NCBI GenBank assembly: GCA_001541255.1
Contig: LNQR01000129.1
Span: forward strand, 1-52,190
Direction: 5' to 3'
Length of the DNA stretch: 52,190 nt
Source of the DNA: Candidatus Magnetominusculus xianensis
GTDB lineage: Bacteria > Nitrospirota > Thermodesulfovibrionia > Thermodesulfovibrionales > Magnetobacteriaceae
The translations under genes and the position numbers were made by a program. Shown piece after piece: positions 1 to 8,961 of the stretch (positions within the stretch are counted from its first letter, which is position 1; every line of letters begins with the position of its first letter). The notes beneath the pieces are model-generated. The model did no database searches. It had not been told where the DNA came from and saw only the letters and a list, made by a program, of their open reading frames with translations.

Positions 1-4
1 TGAC

Positions 5-244
5 ATGGACAAGAAATTTGAACAGATGATGACATTCATGCTGTGGGGCTTTGGTATACTTTTTGGTGGAATAGGCATTTTGATGACAACTGTCATATGG
101 GACAGACGTACTGCCCTTGCCCCGGCTATCAGAAAAAACAAGGAACTCGAAGAAAGGGGAGATAACATAGAACGGACGTTGAAAGAATTAAATGTTAAAT
201 ACCTGGAAATAAAAGATATATTGAAACGCGCTGGTTTGTTGTAA
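5..244 (+). CDS. Small membrane-anchored coiled-coil protein, function unknown
   Basis: A 79-residue protein with one hydrophobic segment near the N-terminus (about residues 9-30) and a charged, helix-prone tail rich in Lys and Glu that could form a coiled coil. This is a single-pass membrane protein topology with a cytoplasmic or periplasmic helix. The first three bases of the window are TGA, which may be the stop of an upstream gene just outside view, so the gene could be the end of an operon. I do not recognise a named family with a known function and assign none. The reading frame, hydropathy pattern and ATG start are seen directly. Any link to the toxin-antitoxin pair that follows after about 50 bases is only by proximity. 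Confidence 0.6.
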   Translation: MDKKFEQMMTFMLWGFGILFGGIGILMTTVIWDRRTALAPAIRKNKELEERGDNIERTLKELNVKYLEIKDILKRAGLL

Positions 245-293
245 AAATTGTAAAATATTGCTGTAAATAAAAGCTGGTAATGGAGTATAATCT

Positions 294-560
294 ATGGATA
301 AGGAATCAGGCTGGGGGCTTATGAAAGTTATTGAATTAGAAGGCTTGCCAATAGAAGTAATAGATAGGATAAGGCAGTTAGCCGATATACTAAAGAACGA
401 TAAAGGCGGTGCTCTGAAAATTATTGACGAGCTTATTGACGAAATCAAGTGGGACATGGCCTTTAGCAACTCTCAGGATGCCCTTTCCATGTTGGCTGAG
501 GAGGCATTAGCAGAGGTTGAGGCAGGCAGTGCGGAACCGATGGATTTGGATAAGATGTGA
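294..560 (+). CDS. Putative type II antitoxin
   Basis: An acidic 88-residue protein directly upstream of, and overlapping by four bases (GTGA), a RelE/ParE-like toxin gene. The order and overlap are typical of type II toxin-antitoxin operons, in which the antitoxin binds and neutralises the toxin and represses the shared promoter. No clear DNA-binding fold is visible by eye. The first half contains a helix-rich stretch and the C-terminus is strongly acidic, as expected for a toxin-wrapping tail. The ATG at 294 is preceded by GGAG at 282-285 with an 8-base gap. A second possible start is the ATG at 321, behind a GGGGG run. The antitoxin call rests on context more than on sequence motif. Confidence 0.55.
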   Translation: MDKESGWGLMKVIELEGLPIEVIDRIRQLADILKNDKGGALKIIDELIDEIKWDMAFSNSQDALSMLAEEALAEVEAGSAEPMDLDKM

Positions 561-820
561 AATCCTATGTGTTAAAAAGTTTTTGGAAATATTACGATGC
601 TCTCCCGGGTAAAGTTAAGCAGAATGCGAAAGAGACATATAAATCATGGCTAAATAATCCTTTCGATGAAAAATTGAGATTTAAAAAGCTGTATGAAAAC
701 AAAGAGGTATATTCGATAAGAATAGGTCTTTACTGGCGTGCGTTGGGGGTAAAACATGGAGATGATATGTATTGGTTTTGGATAGGCTCTCACGAGAAAT
801 ATTCTAAGTTAATCAAATGA
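557..820 (+). CDS. RelE/ParE-family toxin
   Basis: An 87-residue basic protein with the layout of the RelE/ParE/HigB toxin superfamily. It has an N-terminal helical pair with many Lys and Tyr, a central stretch around KKLYENKEVYSIRIGLYWRA where the family has its beta-strand core with a conserved Arg, and a C-terminal WFWIGSHEKYSKLIK segment, which matches the closing strand and helix of HigB/RelE-like mRNA interferases. Known members either cleave mRNA on the ribosome or poison gyrase, and which activity applies here cannot be told. Translation starts at a GTG that overlaps the antitoxin stop codon, so the two are translationally coupled. The length is normal for the family and no disruption is seen. 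Confidence 0.75.
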   Translation: MKSYVLKSFWKYYDALPGKVKQNAKETYKSWLNNPFDEKLRFKKLYENKEVYSIRIGLYWRALGVKHGDDMYWFWIGSHEKYSKLIK

Positions 821-854
821 CAATTCAGGCTGCCCTTAAACAAAAATAAATAAC

Positions 855-884
855 TTGATTTGCAGGCGGCTTTTGTAATATAGT
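855..884 (+). promoter_or_regulatory. Candidate sigma70 promoter for the lipoprotein gene
   Basis: TTGATT at 855-860 and TATAGT at 879-884 are separated by 18 bases, upstream of the lipoprotein gene at 997. The resulting leader would be about 105 bases. It ends in a strong ribosome binding site, AAGGAGGT at 983-990, six bases before the ATG. The elements were matched by eye to the consensus only. Confidence 0.4.
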
Positions 885-996
885 ATGAAGGCTATGAGGG
901 TATATTTAGAGACCTGAATGAGTGTAAAGGCGTGAAATGAGGCGTGGAAACCGTTTTATCAAAACGGAATTTAATAAACACTAAGGAGGTTTAGAC

Positions 997-1356
997 ATGA
1001 GGGTATTTGCCGTATTGTTTTTGGCCCTATCGCTGATTGCGTTTGGGTGTACTGCCGAGCTTAAGCAGGAGGATAAGGCACTCTTACAAAACGCTTTAAA
1101 GGCAGCAGAAGACGCAAAGGCGTCATGTGAGAAGGCCGCATCAAGCGCTAAGGACTCAGCCATGAAGGCAGCAGACGCAGCAGCTAAGGCAAGTTCAGCC
1201 GCTGACAGAGCAGAAGACGCAGCTAAAAAAGCAGAAAAGGCCGCATCGGTATGTGCGAAGGCATTCGAAAAATCTTTAGAGAAGACCAGCAGCAGCCACA
1301 AGCACATGACTCACAAAAAGGCTAAAAAGGCCAAAAAAGCTAAAGCCCAGGAGTAA
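997..1356 (+). CDS. Alanine-rich (alanine-zipper) lipoprotein
   Basis: A 119-residue protein with a lipoprotein signal peptide. A short basic start is followed by a hydrophobic stretch ending in a lipobox-like AFGC, with Cys18 the expected lipidation site. The mature part is dominated by Ala, Lys, Asp and Ser in a heptad-like pattern (repeats of the type AADAAAKASSAADRAEDAAKK), as in Lpp-like and alanine-zipper outer-membrane lipoproteins that form helical trimers. The C-terminus is a run of Lys and Ala (KKAKKAKKAKA), which resembles the basic tail that contacts or is linked to peptidoglycan in Lpp. The very strong ribosome binding site suggests high expression. A structural envelope role is inferred from composition. 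The L,D-transpeptidase encoded convergently next door makes a cell-wall link attractive but unproven. Confidence 0.7.
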   Translation: MRVFAVLFLALSLIAFGCTAELKQEDKALLQNALKAAEDAKASCEKAASSAKDSAMKAADAAAKASSAADRAEDAAKKAEKAASVCAKAFEKSLEKTSSSHKHMTHKKAKKAKKAKAQE

Positions 1357-1362
1357 GAGTGT

Positions 1363-1387
1363 AAAAGGCCGAGTAAAGGCTTTTTTT
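1363..1387. terminator. Weak bidirectional terminator between convergent genes
   Basis: AAAAGGCC at 1363-1370 can pair, with one bulged G, with GGCTTTT starting at 1378, followed by a T run to 1387. It lies between the lipoprotein gene and the convergent L,D-transpeptidase gene and reads as A/T-flanked on both strands. The stem is short, so this is a modest call. Confidence 0.35.
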
Positions 1388-2276
1388 ATCTCGCTCTTGA
1401 AATTATAGTGGGAAGGCCTGTTGCTCCGTCGATTGCGGACTTAAGCAGTTTTGGATCGACATACCTGTACAGGTCTTTCCCTCTCAACAGATCGAGTGCC
1501 TTTCCCATCAGTTCATCCGCGTTCAGTCCGTTAGCATGTACCTCAATGTAAACCGCGTTTTCATGTACTGCTGCCTTAACGGGTTCGTTTATTATCTTTA
1601 CTGGGGTTTTGATTTTAACGTAATGGTATAGGTCATCAATGTCTTCAGGGTAGAGCCTGATGCAGCCAGAACTTATCCTCCTGCCAACACTGTACGGTTT
1701 ATTTGTGCCGTGAATCCCATATGTCGGAATGGAAAGCTGAAGCCAGTAATCCCCAAGCGGATTGTCCGGCCCGGGTGGGACTATTGGGTCCAGGTCAGGG
1801 GTCTCATCCAGCATTCGTTTGGTTGGCCGCCACACAGGGTTTTCAACTTTGTGTGTTATACGAAATAGTCCCTCCGGCGTATTAAACCCTTCTCTTCCTA
1901 TGCCTATGGGGTATGACTTTACGAATCTGTGACCGTTAAATGTGAAGAAACTATATAACCTCATCTCAGCAAGGTTTATCAGTATTGCGTTTTCGAGAAT
2001 TTCAGGGATTATCCACTGAGTTGGAATGTTTATTGTAATCCCCTCGGCAGGTACCCACGGGTCAACCTTCGGATTAGCCTCTGTTATGGCATTATATCCT
2101 ATGCCGAAGACCCGGGCTACGTCCAGCAGGGTGTCTTCACCGGTTATCTTATAAGTCTGCGGCACTCCTATCATGGTCCTTGACGGGTCATTTACAGAAT
2201 ATGTACTGGCACCCTCGGCAGTAGACACACACAGGCAGACAAATAAGGCGTATAATACTATTGATATGTCTTTCAC
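1386..2276 (-). CDS. LysM-containing L,D-transpeptidase (YkuD family)
   Basis: A periplasmic enzyme that forms or exchanges 3-3 peptidoglycan crosslinks, or attaches proteins to peptidoglycan. It has a hydrophobic signal segment at about residues 3-22, a LysM domain at about 41-85 (YKITGEDTLLDVARVFGI onward), and a YkuD catalytic domain with the signature HGTNKPYSVGRR followed by SSGCIRL. His189 and Cys205 are the expected catalytic residues in this numbering. The chosen start is GTG at 2276, four codons' worth of spacing behind a clear AAGGAG. It overlaps the stop of the upstream RNA methyltransferase as GTGA, indicating translational coupling. A longer reading to 2339 exists but would overlap the neighbour by 67 bases and bury the signal peptide. 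About 296 residues, usual for the family. Confidence 0.9.
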   Translation of the reverse strand: MKDISIVLYALFVCLCVSTAEGASTYSVNDPSRTMIGVPQTYKITGEDTLLDVARVFGIGYNAITEANPKVDPWVPAEGITINIPTQWIIPEILENAILINLAEMRLYSFFTFNGHRFVKSYPIGIGREGFNTPEGLFRITHKVENPVWRPTKRMLDETPDLDPIVPPGPDNPLGDYWLQLSIPTYGIHGTNKPYSVGRRISSGCIRLYPEDIDDLYHYVKIKTPVKIINEPVKAAVHENAVYIEVHANGLNADELMGKALDLLRGKDLYRYVDPKLLKSAIDGATGLPTIISRAR

Positions 2277-3004
2277 AGTTCTCCTTTTATTTTCCCCTCG
2301 ATTTGAGTACAAATGCCGTAGAGCATGTTTAGTTCCCACTGCGTCAGCCCAGCACGCCCAACCAGCCGCCTGATGTTTCGCATAATCCCCCCGGCGAGGT
2401 TCTCAGAGCCTCTGCTGCCATATCCTAAGAGCGGCAGCAGCTTAGAGATTCGCTTATACAGGTACTCTAATCCCTCGCCGGTTATGAGCTTGTGCGATGC
2501 TGGGCTGGCGCTGCTGTCATTATATTGGCGGGCAATTTCGTATGCCGTAACCATGACTGCCTGTGCGAGATTAAGAGATGGCTGGGCCTCGGACGACGGT
2601 ATGTACAACAACAAGCCGCACGACTTTATCTCCTCGTTTGTGAGACCGTTGTCTTCACGTCCGAAGACAACGGCAACTTTGTTTAACTCAGCCATCCCGA
2701 AGGCATATTTAGCGCCCTCAGCTACAGGCTGCCGCACCCCCCTTTTGCTGCCAAAGCGCCTCGATATGCCTATTACGATGGATTTATCTCTTATGGCATC
2801 ATTAAAGTCATCATATACGGCACACCCCTCCAGCACATCCAGGGCGCCGTGTGCAAAGCGGCAACTCTCCTCTGTCATATAGCCGCACGGCCTTACGAGG
2901 ACGAGATTCCCAAAGCCCATGTTTTTTATTGCCCTTGCTGAGGCTCCAACATTGCCGCCTTCTTTTGGCTCAACCAGTATAAAATAAACATTACTTTTTG
3001 ACAT
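2273..3004 (-). CDS. trmJ: TrmJ-type SPOUT RNA 2'-O-methyltransferase
   Basis: A 243-residue SpoU/TrmH superfamily enzyme, group 1 (TrmJ-like), expected to methylate the 2'-OH of a tRNA anticodon-loop nucleotide using S-adenosylmethionine. The three SPOUT motifs are visible: NVGASARAIKNMGF near residue 18, FGREDNGLTNEEI around 113, and PSLNLAQAVMVTAYE around 140. These form the knotted cofactor site and dimer interface. The C-terminal extension of about 80 residues is helical, as in TrmJ. The family also includes enzymes acting on rRNA, so substrate identity is inferred. It sits between the radical SAM gene, 50 bases upstream, and the L,D-transpeptidase, which it overlaps by four bases. Confidence 0.88.
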   Translation of the reverse strand: MSKSNVYFILVEPKEGGNVGASARAIKNMGFGNLVLVRPCGYMTEESCRFAHGALDVLEGCAVYDDFNDAIRDKSIVIGISRRFGSKRGVRQPVAEGAKYAFGMAELNKVAVVFGREDNGLTNEEIKSCGLLLYIPSSEAQPSLNLAQAVMVTAYEIARQYNDSSASPASHKLITGEGLEYLYKRISKLLPLLGYGSRGSENLAGGIMRNIRRLVGRAGLTQWELNMLYGICTQIEGKIKGEL

Positions 3005-3054
3005 CCCTGTTGTTTCCCATACGCGGGACTTCCACCATATTGTCAGAAGTATTT

Positions 3055-4716
3055 CTATACGCCAGTGGTTATCTTTCTATAAACTACTTTAAATACATTA
3101 ATAATACCTTCTTTTTTCATAACATTAACAAGATACCTCAATCTTTTGATAACAATACTATTTCTAATCGATAATATTGTATTTATTACAGCCCCAAAAT
3201 GGACTATCTTAGATAAATCCCCTTTTATTAGCTGCTTCTGGAAATAATCTACAATCCTCTTTGGTATAAACCAATAGCCGTAGTATGACATTATAAGGTA
3301 GTAGGCATCTTCGGTAGAGTTTGCTTTAACGTTATTTAAGATTACACGGTTCCACTGTACAAGCCCTTCTTCCACATAGTAATGCTCTGCTATGGCCTTT
3401 TTGTGTGGTGTTGTAACATCAAGATAGCTGATTGATGGGTCAATGTCAGCCTCCCTGATATATCCTGCTTCTAAGGCTTTCTTTGTAATTGGATGTTCAG
3501 GGAAGAATGCTAACGTGTAGAACTTAAGGTAGTACTGTCTTTTCAATCTTGTAATCAGCTCTAATGTTTCTTTATAGTCTTTCACAGTTTCAAATGGGTT
3601 TCGTATAATAAAGTCGTAATAAATCATAATTTTGTGTTTTGCGACTATTTCATTTTCTTTAATTATCAATTCTTTGGTGTAAGTTCTGGTGAAGATGTTT
3701 TTAATCGTAGATTCTGAACCACTTTGGACACCCATAGTAATCTCTTTAAGGCCAGCATGTTTTAGTAAAACAAGTTTCTCCTCAGTCAACATTCCTGGAT
3801 AAAGAGTGACCTGAAAAGGCAAGCCTATATTGTCCCTATATTTCTCAACAAACTCTTGCAGGTAATTATTCCGCATAGGGAATATCTCATCCATAAAAAA
3901 GATATTTTCAACCTTGCGGCATACACTTAAAATTGCTTTAATCTCACTTATCAGCTTGTCAACTGTGCGCATCCTCATTTTCTTTTCTGTAAAGACACTA
4001 TTTATACAGTAGGAACATTTATAGGGGCATCCTCTGCCAATATGAACAAATATATTCCCGCTGTCAAGCATGTAGTCGTAGTTTGTAAGTACAGGGTTGT
4101 CCTCTACTGAATGCAAATAGTAAATATTATCTCCACCATAAGTAGGCACAGGCATATCTTCAATTTCTACAGATGCCCCGGCAGACGTAGTTATTACTTC
4201 ATTGTTGAATTTCTCTACAAGTCCGGGAATCCTCAGCGGGGCGTCAATAATTCCGGCTGATAATCTGCCTATTAATGAAGCAAGTAACTCCTCTCCTTCT
4301 GAGGCGCATACATAATCACAGTGTTTCAGGGTTTCTAAAGTAGCCACGTGCCAGGGGTGAACACCCCCTGCTATAATTTTACACTCCGGTAGAGATTCCC
4401 TGATTGAACGAGTTAGGCTTACAAATAAACTCCAGTTGTGGGACATTAGACTTACGCCTATTAAATCATATTGCCTTCCTTGCAGCCATTGCGTTAAAAA
4501 TGCAAATGTCTTATTAAAATCGTTTATATCCTTATTGAAGTGTACCCTTAAATCACTCCCAATGAGCTGCTTGTTACTTGAAAACTGCAAAAATAGTATA
4601 TCGCAGTCACTTTTTTGTTTTACAATACTGTGCAGCAGTCGGATATTATAATGATATCCCCCTCCTATGCCGACAAGCAAACACTTGAGCTTCCCGTTTT
4701 GCACATGGCCTGACAT
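3055..4716 (-). CDS. B12-binding radical SAM protein
   Basis: A 553-residue protein with an N-terminal cobalamin-binding-like Rossmann domain (about residues 10-150, including IIAGGVHPWHVATLE and a following CASEGEE segment). A radical SAM core follows, starting at GRGCPYKCSYCIN (about residue 228), whose CxxxCxxC binds the [4Fe-4S] cluster that cleaves S-adenosylmethionine. The glycine-rich GVQSGSESTIKNIF segment typical of the B12 radical SAM group comes later. The C-terminal 150 residues are helical and basic. Members methylate or rearrange unreactive carbons in hopanoids, antibiotics or cofactors, and the substrate here cannot be told. It is the first gene of a minus-strand group with trmJ and the L,D-transpeptidase. 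No truncation is seen. Confidence 0.85.
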   Translation of the reverse strand: MSGHVQNGKLKCLLVGIGGGYHYNIRLLHSIVKQKSDCDILFLQFSSNKQLIGSDLRVHFNKDINDFNKTFAFLTQWLQGRQYDLIGVSLMSHNWSLFVSLTRSIRESLPECKIIAGGVHPWHVATLETLKHCDYVCASEGEELLASLIGRLSAGIIDAPLRIPGLVEKFNNEVITTSAGASVEIEDMPVPTYGGDNIYYLHSVEDNPVLTNYDYMLDSGNIFVHIGRGCPYKCSYCINSVFTEKKMRMRTVDKLISEIKAILSVCRKVENIFFMDEIFPMRNNYLQEFVEKYRDNIGLPFQVTLYPGMLTEEKLVLLKHAGLKEITMGVQSGSESTIKNIFTRTYTKELIIKENEIVAKHKIMIYYDFIIRNPFETVKDYKETLELITRLKRQYYLKFYTLAFFPEHPITKKALEAGYIREADIDPSISYLDVTTPHKKAIAEHYYVEEGLVQWNRVILNNVKANSTEDAYYLIMSYYGYWFIPKRIVDYFQKQLIKGDLSKIVHFGAVINTILSIRNSIVIKRLRYLVNVMKKEGIINVFKVVYRKITTGV

Positions 4717-4828
4717 GGGAGTAGGTTACATTATTGCCCTTTAGTCTGTCAAATTTAGGGTTATCGCCGCCCGTTATCTCCTTTCAGGCAGTGAGTGATA
4801 AATATAATGAATAAAAAAATCCAAATTA

Positions 4829-4837
4829 TGTTACAAT
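4829..4837 (+). promoter_or_regulatory. Extended -10 promoter close to the rluB start
   Basis: TG at 4829-4830, one base, then TACAAT at 4832-4837 fits an extended -10 element. The expected transcription start is only a few bases before the rluB ATG at 4847, and no Shine-Dalgarno sequence is visible there. No convincing -35 is present, as is common for extended -10 promoters. Confidence 0.4.
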
Positions 4838-4846
4838 CTCAAGTTC

Positions 4847-5605
4847 ATGGAAGAGAGACTTCAAAAGATAATTGCCTCATCAGGGATTACCTCAAGGCGG
4901 AAGGCCGAGGAGATAATTATGGAGGGGCGTGTTACTGTAAACGGCAAGACAGCCGTTATCGGGATGAAGGCCGATGTTGAAAGAGACCACATAAAATTAG
5001 ACGGCAAACTCCTGAATCCAAAAATTGGTCAGCGGCGCGTCTATATCAAGTTCAACAAACCCGACGATGTCGTAACCACACTGACAGACCCGGAGGGCAG
5101 GGCAACTGTGGCCGATTATATCACCGGCGTAGGGCAGCGTGTATATCCTGTGGGCAGGCTTGACTATCATACAGAGGGGCTGCTGCTGCTGACAAACGAC
5201 GGCGACCTCGCCTATCATATCCTCCATCCAGCGAAAAAAATCCCGAAGACGTATCAGGTAAAGGTCAAAGGAGACATCACTGAGGCAGACTTGGATAAGC
5301 TGCGCCGCGGCGTCAGGCTTGAGGACGGCGTAACCTTGCCTGCCGAAATTAAAAGATTGAAAAGTAAAGACACTGTGTCCAACACATGGCTTGAGACCAC
5401 CATATATGAAGGGAGAAAACGCCAGATTCGCCGAATGTTTACTTATGTAAAACACCCTGTTGCAAAACTAAAGCGTGTAGCAATAAATGGTATCACCTTA
5501 GGAAACCTCAAGCCGGGCCAGTGGGTTTATCTGACGCAGGAAGAACTGCATACAATATTCAAGGAGGTTGGCGTAAAACCCAATGAAAGACCATATGCAC
5601 AATAA
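4847..5605 (+). CDS. rluB: 23S rRNA pseudouridine synthase, RsuA/RluB/E/F family
   Basis: A 252-residue enzyme that isomerises a uridine in ribosomal RNA to pseudouridine. An S4 RNA-binding domain fills about residues 1-60 ([20 protein letters not shown] and the VTVNGK turn). The synthase domain follows, with the family signature [20 protein letters not shown], whose Asp is the catalytic nucleophile, and a later [10 protein letters not shown] motif that contacts RNA. The length and the S4 domain fit RluB (helix 89 of 23S rRNA in E. coli), but RsuA, which acts on 16S rRNA, has the same layout, so the exact target is inferred. The start codon sits immediately at the S4 domain. The gene overlaps aspS by 23 bases. 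Confidence 0.85.
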   Translation: MEERLQKIIASSGITSRRKAEEIIMEGRVTVNGKTAVIGMKADVERDHIKLDGKLLNPKIGQRRVYIKFNKPDDVVTTLTDPEGRATVADYITGVGQRVYPVGRLDYHTEGLLLLTNDGDLAYHILHPAKKIPKTYQVKVKGDITEADLDKLRRGVRLEDGVTLPAEIKRLKSKDTVSNTWLETTIYEGRKRQIRRMFTYVKHPVAKLKRVAINGITLGNLKPGQWVYLTQEELHTIFKEVGVKPNERPYAQ

Positions 5606-7394
5606 TAGTGAGTACCGCAGCACGGGCTGTGGGCAGATAGATTCAACATACGCAGGGAAAGAAGTAACGATGAGCGGGTGGGTATTTAGGAGCCGCGACC
5701 ACGGCGGACTGATTTTTTGCGATTTGAGAGATAGAACAGGTGTGTCTCAGATTGTCTTCAGCCCCGATTACGGCGAGGCGATTCATAAGACCGCACATCA
5801 ACTGAGGGCGGAGTACGTAATCAAGATTACCGGTGATGTATGTCTAAGGCCGGAAGGCACTGAAAACCCGGACATTCTAACCGGCAGCGTCGAGGTCTAT
5901 GTAAAGGCCCTTGAGATATTAAACAGGGCGGAACCCCTGCCTTTTCAGCTTGACCAGGACATTGAGATAGCCGAGGGCAACCGTCTGAGATACCGTTACC
6001 TTGACCTTCGCAGACCTGAGATGCTCAAAAACATTATCACGCGCCATAAGATATGCAAGACCGTCAGGGACTATCTGGACGGCCTCGGGTTTTTAGATAT
6101 AGAAACCCCCGTGCTGACAAAATCAACGCCGGAGGGGGCGCGCGACTATCTTGTGCCAAGCCGTATGGCGCCCGGGTGTTTTTATGCCCTGCCGCAGTCA
6201 CCTCAGATATTTAAGCAGCTGCTGATGGTAGCCGGCATGGAGAGGTATTATCAGATAGTGCGGTGTTTTCGTGACGAGGACTTGCGGGCAGACAGGCAGC
6301 CGGAGTTTACGCAAATCGATATGGAGATGTCCTTTGTCGGCGTCAATGACATAATAAATATGGTCGAGGGCCTCGTAAAGAAGATATTTAAAGAGATAAG
6401 AAACGAAGAGCTGGTTACTCCAATAGAAAGACTTGCATACTCAGAGGCGATGGAGCGCTTTGGCAACGATAAGCCCGATATGAGGTTTGAGCTTGAGCTT
6501 AAGGATATGGCAGATTTGGCATCTAATAGTTCGTTTAAGGTATTTCTCGATGCGCTTTCGTCTGGTGGACGTGTTAAGGGTCTGCTTGGCAAGGGTATGG
6601 CAGGCTATTCACGACGTGAAACTGATCTGCTGACAGCCGAGGCACAGTCACTTGGTGCAAAAGGTCTTGCATGGATTAAGGTAAAAGACGGGTTTGACTC
6701 ACCAATATTAAAATTCTTCCCTGAGGATGTAGTGCGTCAAATGGCCGACAGACTGCAAGCTGCCCCCGGCGATATGATGCTCTTTGTGGCAGACAAAGAA
6801 CCTGTGGTTAATGATGTCTTAAGCCGTATGCGCCTCGATATTGCAAAAAAACAGAATCTGATTCCCTCCGGGGATAAGTTCGTCTGGATAACAGAGTTTC
6901 CCCTGTTTGAGTGGAATGAGGAGGACGGCAGATTTCAGGCAATTCACCATCCCTTTACATCCCCAACAGATGAGGACATAAGACTTATCATGGGAGGCGG
7001 TGATGTTGATCTTTCGAAGCTGAAATCAAAGGCCTATGACCTCGTGTTAAACGGCAGTGAGATAGGCGGCGGAAGTATTCGTATCCATCGCCCGGAGCTG
7101 CAAAAGGAGATATTTAAGCTGATAGGCATGGCAGAGGCGGAGGCCGAAGAACGGTTTGGTTTTCTGCTTGATGCGCTAAAGTACGGTGCGCCGCCACACG
7201 GGGGGCTTGCCATCGGGCTTGACCGCCTTGTAATGCTTATGACCGGGGCGCAGTCGATACGCGATGTGATTGCATTTCCAAAGACCCAGAAGGCGTCTTG
7301 TCCTCTGAGCGGAGCGCCGTCTCATGTTGATAAGAAGCAGCTTAGGGAGCTGTATATTCGTCTTAATGTACCAGAGCCTGCACCGGAATTATGA
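5583..7394 (+). CDS. aspS: Aspartyl-tRNA synthetase
   Basis: A 603-residue class IIb aminoacyl-tRNA synthetase that charges tRNA-Asp. The N-terminal OB-fold anticodon-binding domain covers about residues 15-110 ([21 protein letters not shown]). Class II motif 2 begins at [18 protein letters not shown] (about 229-246), and motif 3 ([15 protein letters not shown]) is near residue 540. A roughly 100-residue insertion between motifs 2 and 3 matches the GAD domain that marks bacterial-type AspRS. Whether it also charges tRNA-Asn cannot be decided by eye. It starts inside the rluB 3' end. AGGAGG at 5562-5567 is somewhat far upstream, so the ATG at 5595, four codons in, is a possible alternative. 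The 3' end overlaps the convergent channel gene by six bases. Confidence 0.95.
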   Translation: MKDHMHNNSEYRSTGCGQIDSTYAGKEVTMSGWVFRSRDHGGLIFCDLRDRTGVSQIVFSPDYGEAIHKTAHQLRAEYVIKITGDVCLRPEGTENPDILTGSVEVYVKALEILNRAEPLPFQLDQDIEIAEGNRLRYRYLDLRRPEMLKNIITRHKICKTVRDYLDGLGFLDIETPVLTKSTPEGARDYLVPSRMAPGCFYALPQSPQIFKQLLMVAGMERYYQIVRCFRDEDLRADRQPEFTQIDMEMSFVGVNDIINMVEGLVKKIFKEIRNEELVTPIERLAYSEAMERFGNDKPDMRFELELKDMADLASNSSFKVFLDALSSGGRVKGLLGKGMAGYSRRETDLLTAEAQSLGAKGLAWIKVKDGFDSPILKFFPEDVVRQMADRLQAAPGDMMLFVADKEPVVNDVLSRMRLDIAKKQNLIPSGDKFVWITEFPLFEWNEEDGRFQAIHHPFTSPTDEDIRLIMGGGDVDLSKLKSKAYDLVLNGSEIGGGSIRIHRPELQKEIFKLIGMAEAEAEERFGFLLDALKYGAPPHGGLAIGLDRLVMLMTGAQSIRDVIAFPKTQKASCPLSGAPSHVDKKQLRELYIRLNVPEPAPEL

Positions 7395-8807
7395 TAGGTT
7401 AAAGAATGCCTTGATTTTATTAAACATCTTGGATTTTTTACTTGCAAACTGAGCGTTGAGCTGTTCTTCTGAGAGTGCCTGTGCGCTTATTTTCTGTGCT
7501 AGTTGTTCGTTTTCGATTTCCCTGCGTGTGATAATAGAGCTGATTGATTCAACGGCACTTGGATTGTCCATTATTACCTTGGAAAATCCCTCCTTGTTGA
7601 GTACCAGGATTAACGCGTCTTCTTTTGCCGTCACGCTGGCAGTTCTGATACCGCCGGTAAAAAGAGAAATCTCACCGAAAAAATCCCCCCTTTTCAGGAC
7701 AGCTACTTCGTTGCCAGCTACCGTTACCGAAACGCGGCCTCTTCTGATGACATAGAATGAGTCGCCCTCGTCGCCTTCTTCAAAGATGCTTTCACCTCTT
7801 CCATAGTGTTTTTGAGCTAGCAGCGAGGCGATTTCTCTTTGTACATCTTCGGTGAAGACGGAGAAAAACTCGATTCGCTTTATGGCTGAATATTTCTGTT
7901 CAAACTCACCATTAGAGTCAACGGTGTTAACGGGATGGCAGTAAACGTCTCTGATGGGGAATGGAATCCTTATGTTTTCTCTTTTGAATGCGTACCAGAG
8001 TTTTGTCATAATAATGTTGGCAATATGGTGTTTGAGACCATAGTCGTTAATCCATACCCTGATCTCGTATTCGATGGATGAGTCGTTATACTTAACCAGC
8101 CGTACCTCTGGAGGGGGCATTTTCTCTGTATAAGTCTTCAGGCAGACTGATTCGATTACCTGTTTTACCTTATTAGGAGGGGTATCATAATCAACGCCTA
8201 CGAAGAGGCTCATGATCTGTTCTGTTGAGGGATAATTTACGCTTAGAATCGTATCTTTTATGATATTGCCATTGGGGATGACCAGATAATCGTTCTCGCG
8301 TGTGAGGAGCTTGGTTGTACGCCAGTTTATTTCTACGACCTTGCCGTCCGTGTCCTTTATGCGTACCCAGTCGTTGATTCTAAAGGGATTTTCTATATGC
8401 AGCACAACGCCGGCGATAAGATTAGTCAGTGTATCTTGCAGCGCGAGACCTATGACCATAGAAAATACCGCAGAAGTCGTTATTATAGGGGTCAAATCAA
8501 TGCCAAACTGTATTTTTAATATTGCAAACAGGGCTACTGAGTAAATTATTGCCGTGACTATGTCATGGATGAGCTTAGGAACCGCGATCTTCGCCTTTTC
8601 GATATACAGCGTGTTGAAAAAATAATCTGCTATTTTAAAAAGACCGTAAAAAATAAAAGCATAAACTACGGCATTCACTACCTGAATATCAATAGGCGGC
8701 TTTTTGACAAACACATATATGCCGACAGCGGCGGCAGTAAGAACAAGCAGCACATAGTAAATCAAAGATGATGAGTGTCTGGGTCTTATTTTATCTTCCA
8801 TATCCAT
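7389..8807 (-). CDS. MscS-family channel with C-terminal cyclic-nucleotide-binding domain
   Basis: A 472-residue inner-membrane protein. There are hydrophobic helices at about residues 15-110. The MscS pore helix and beta domain follow ([20 protein letters not shown], then a segment with [13 protein letters not shown] and IPNGNI) to about residue 280. A cyclic-nucleotide-binding-like domain lies at about 320-430, with the phosphate-binding cassette motif [19 protein letters not shown]. MscS channels open on membrane tension. Members with this tail (the bCNG group) are proposed to be gated by cyclic nucleotide rather than tension, so which stimulus applies is uncertain. It is monocistronic and convergent with aspS, with a possible minus-strand promoter TTGACA-17-TTATTT at 8878-8850. 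Confidence 0.88.
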   Translation of the reverse strand: MDMEDKIRPRHSSSLIYYVLLVLTAAAVGIYVFVKKPPIDIQVVNAVVYAFIFYGLFKIADYFFNTLYIEKAKIAVPKLIHDIVTAIIYSVALFAILKIQFGIDLTPIITTSAVFSMVIGLALQDTLTNLIAGVVLHIENPFRINDWVRIKDTDGKVVEINWRTTKLLTRENDYLVIPNGNIIKDTILSVNYPSTEQIMSLFVGVDYDTPPNKVKQVIESVCLKTYTEKMPPPEVRLVKYNDSSIEYEIRVWINDYGLKHHIANIIMTKLWYAFKRENIRIPFPIRDVYCHPVNTVDSNGEFEQKYSAIKRIEFFSVFTEDVQREIASLLAQKHYGRGESIFEEGDEGDSFYVIRRGRVSVTVAGNEVAVLKRGDFFGEISLFTGGIRTASVTAKEDALILVLNKEGFSKVIMDNPSAVESISSIITRREIENEQLAQKISAQALSEEQLNAQFASKKSKMFNKIKAFFNLS

Positions 8808-8913
8808 TGAATTAGGCGCTGCGATTTAATAACCCGCCCGCGCACAAAAAAATAACATTATCGAAGCGCCGCTGTCAAGGAAGCGTTTGGCGCATGATAT
8901 GTGTCAAAAAAAG

Positions 8914-8943
8914 TTGATGCTTGGGCTGACTTTGTGATACTAT
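8914..8943 (+). promoter_or_regulatory. Candidate promoter for the histidine kinase operon
   Basis: TTGATG at 8914-8919 and TACTAT at 8938-8943 with an 18-base spacer, ending 18 bases before the kinase ATG. The short leader holds a GAGAGG-like ribosome binding site. Matched by eye only. Confidence 0.4.
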
Positions 8944-8961
8944 TAGATATGAGAGGCAGCA

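Noticed and set aside
2325..2882. A 185-codon antisense frame within trmJ
   Set aside because: Shadow of the SPOUT methyltransferase gene, whose motifs are unambiguous on the minus strand.
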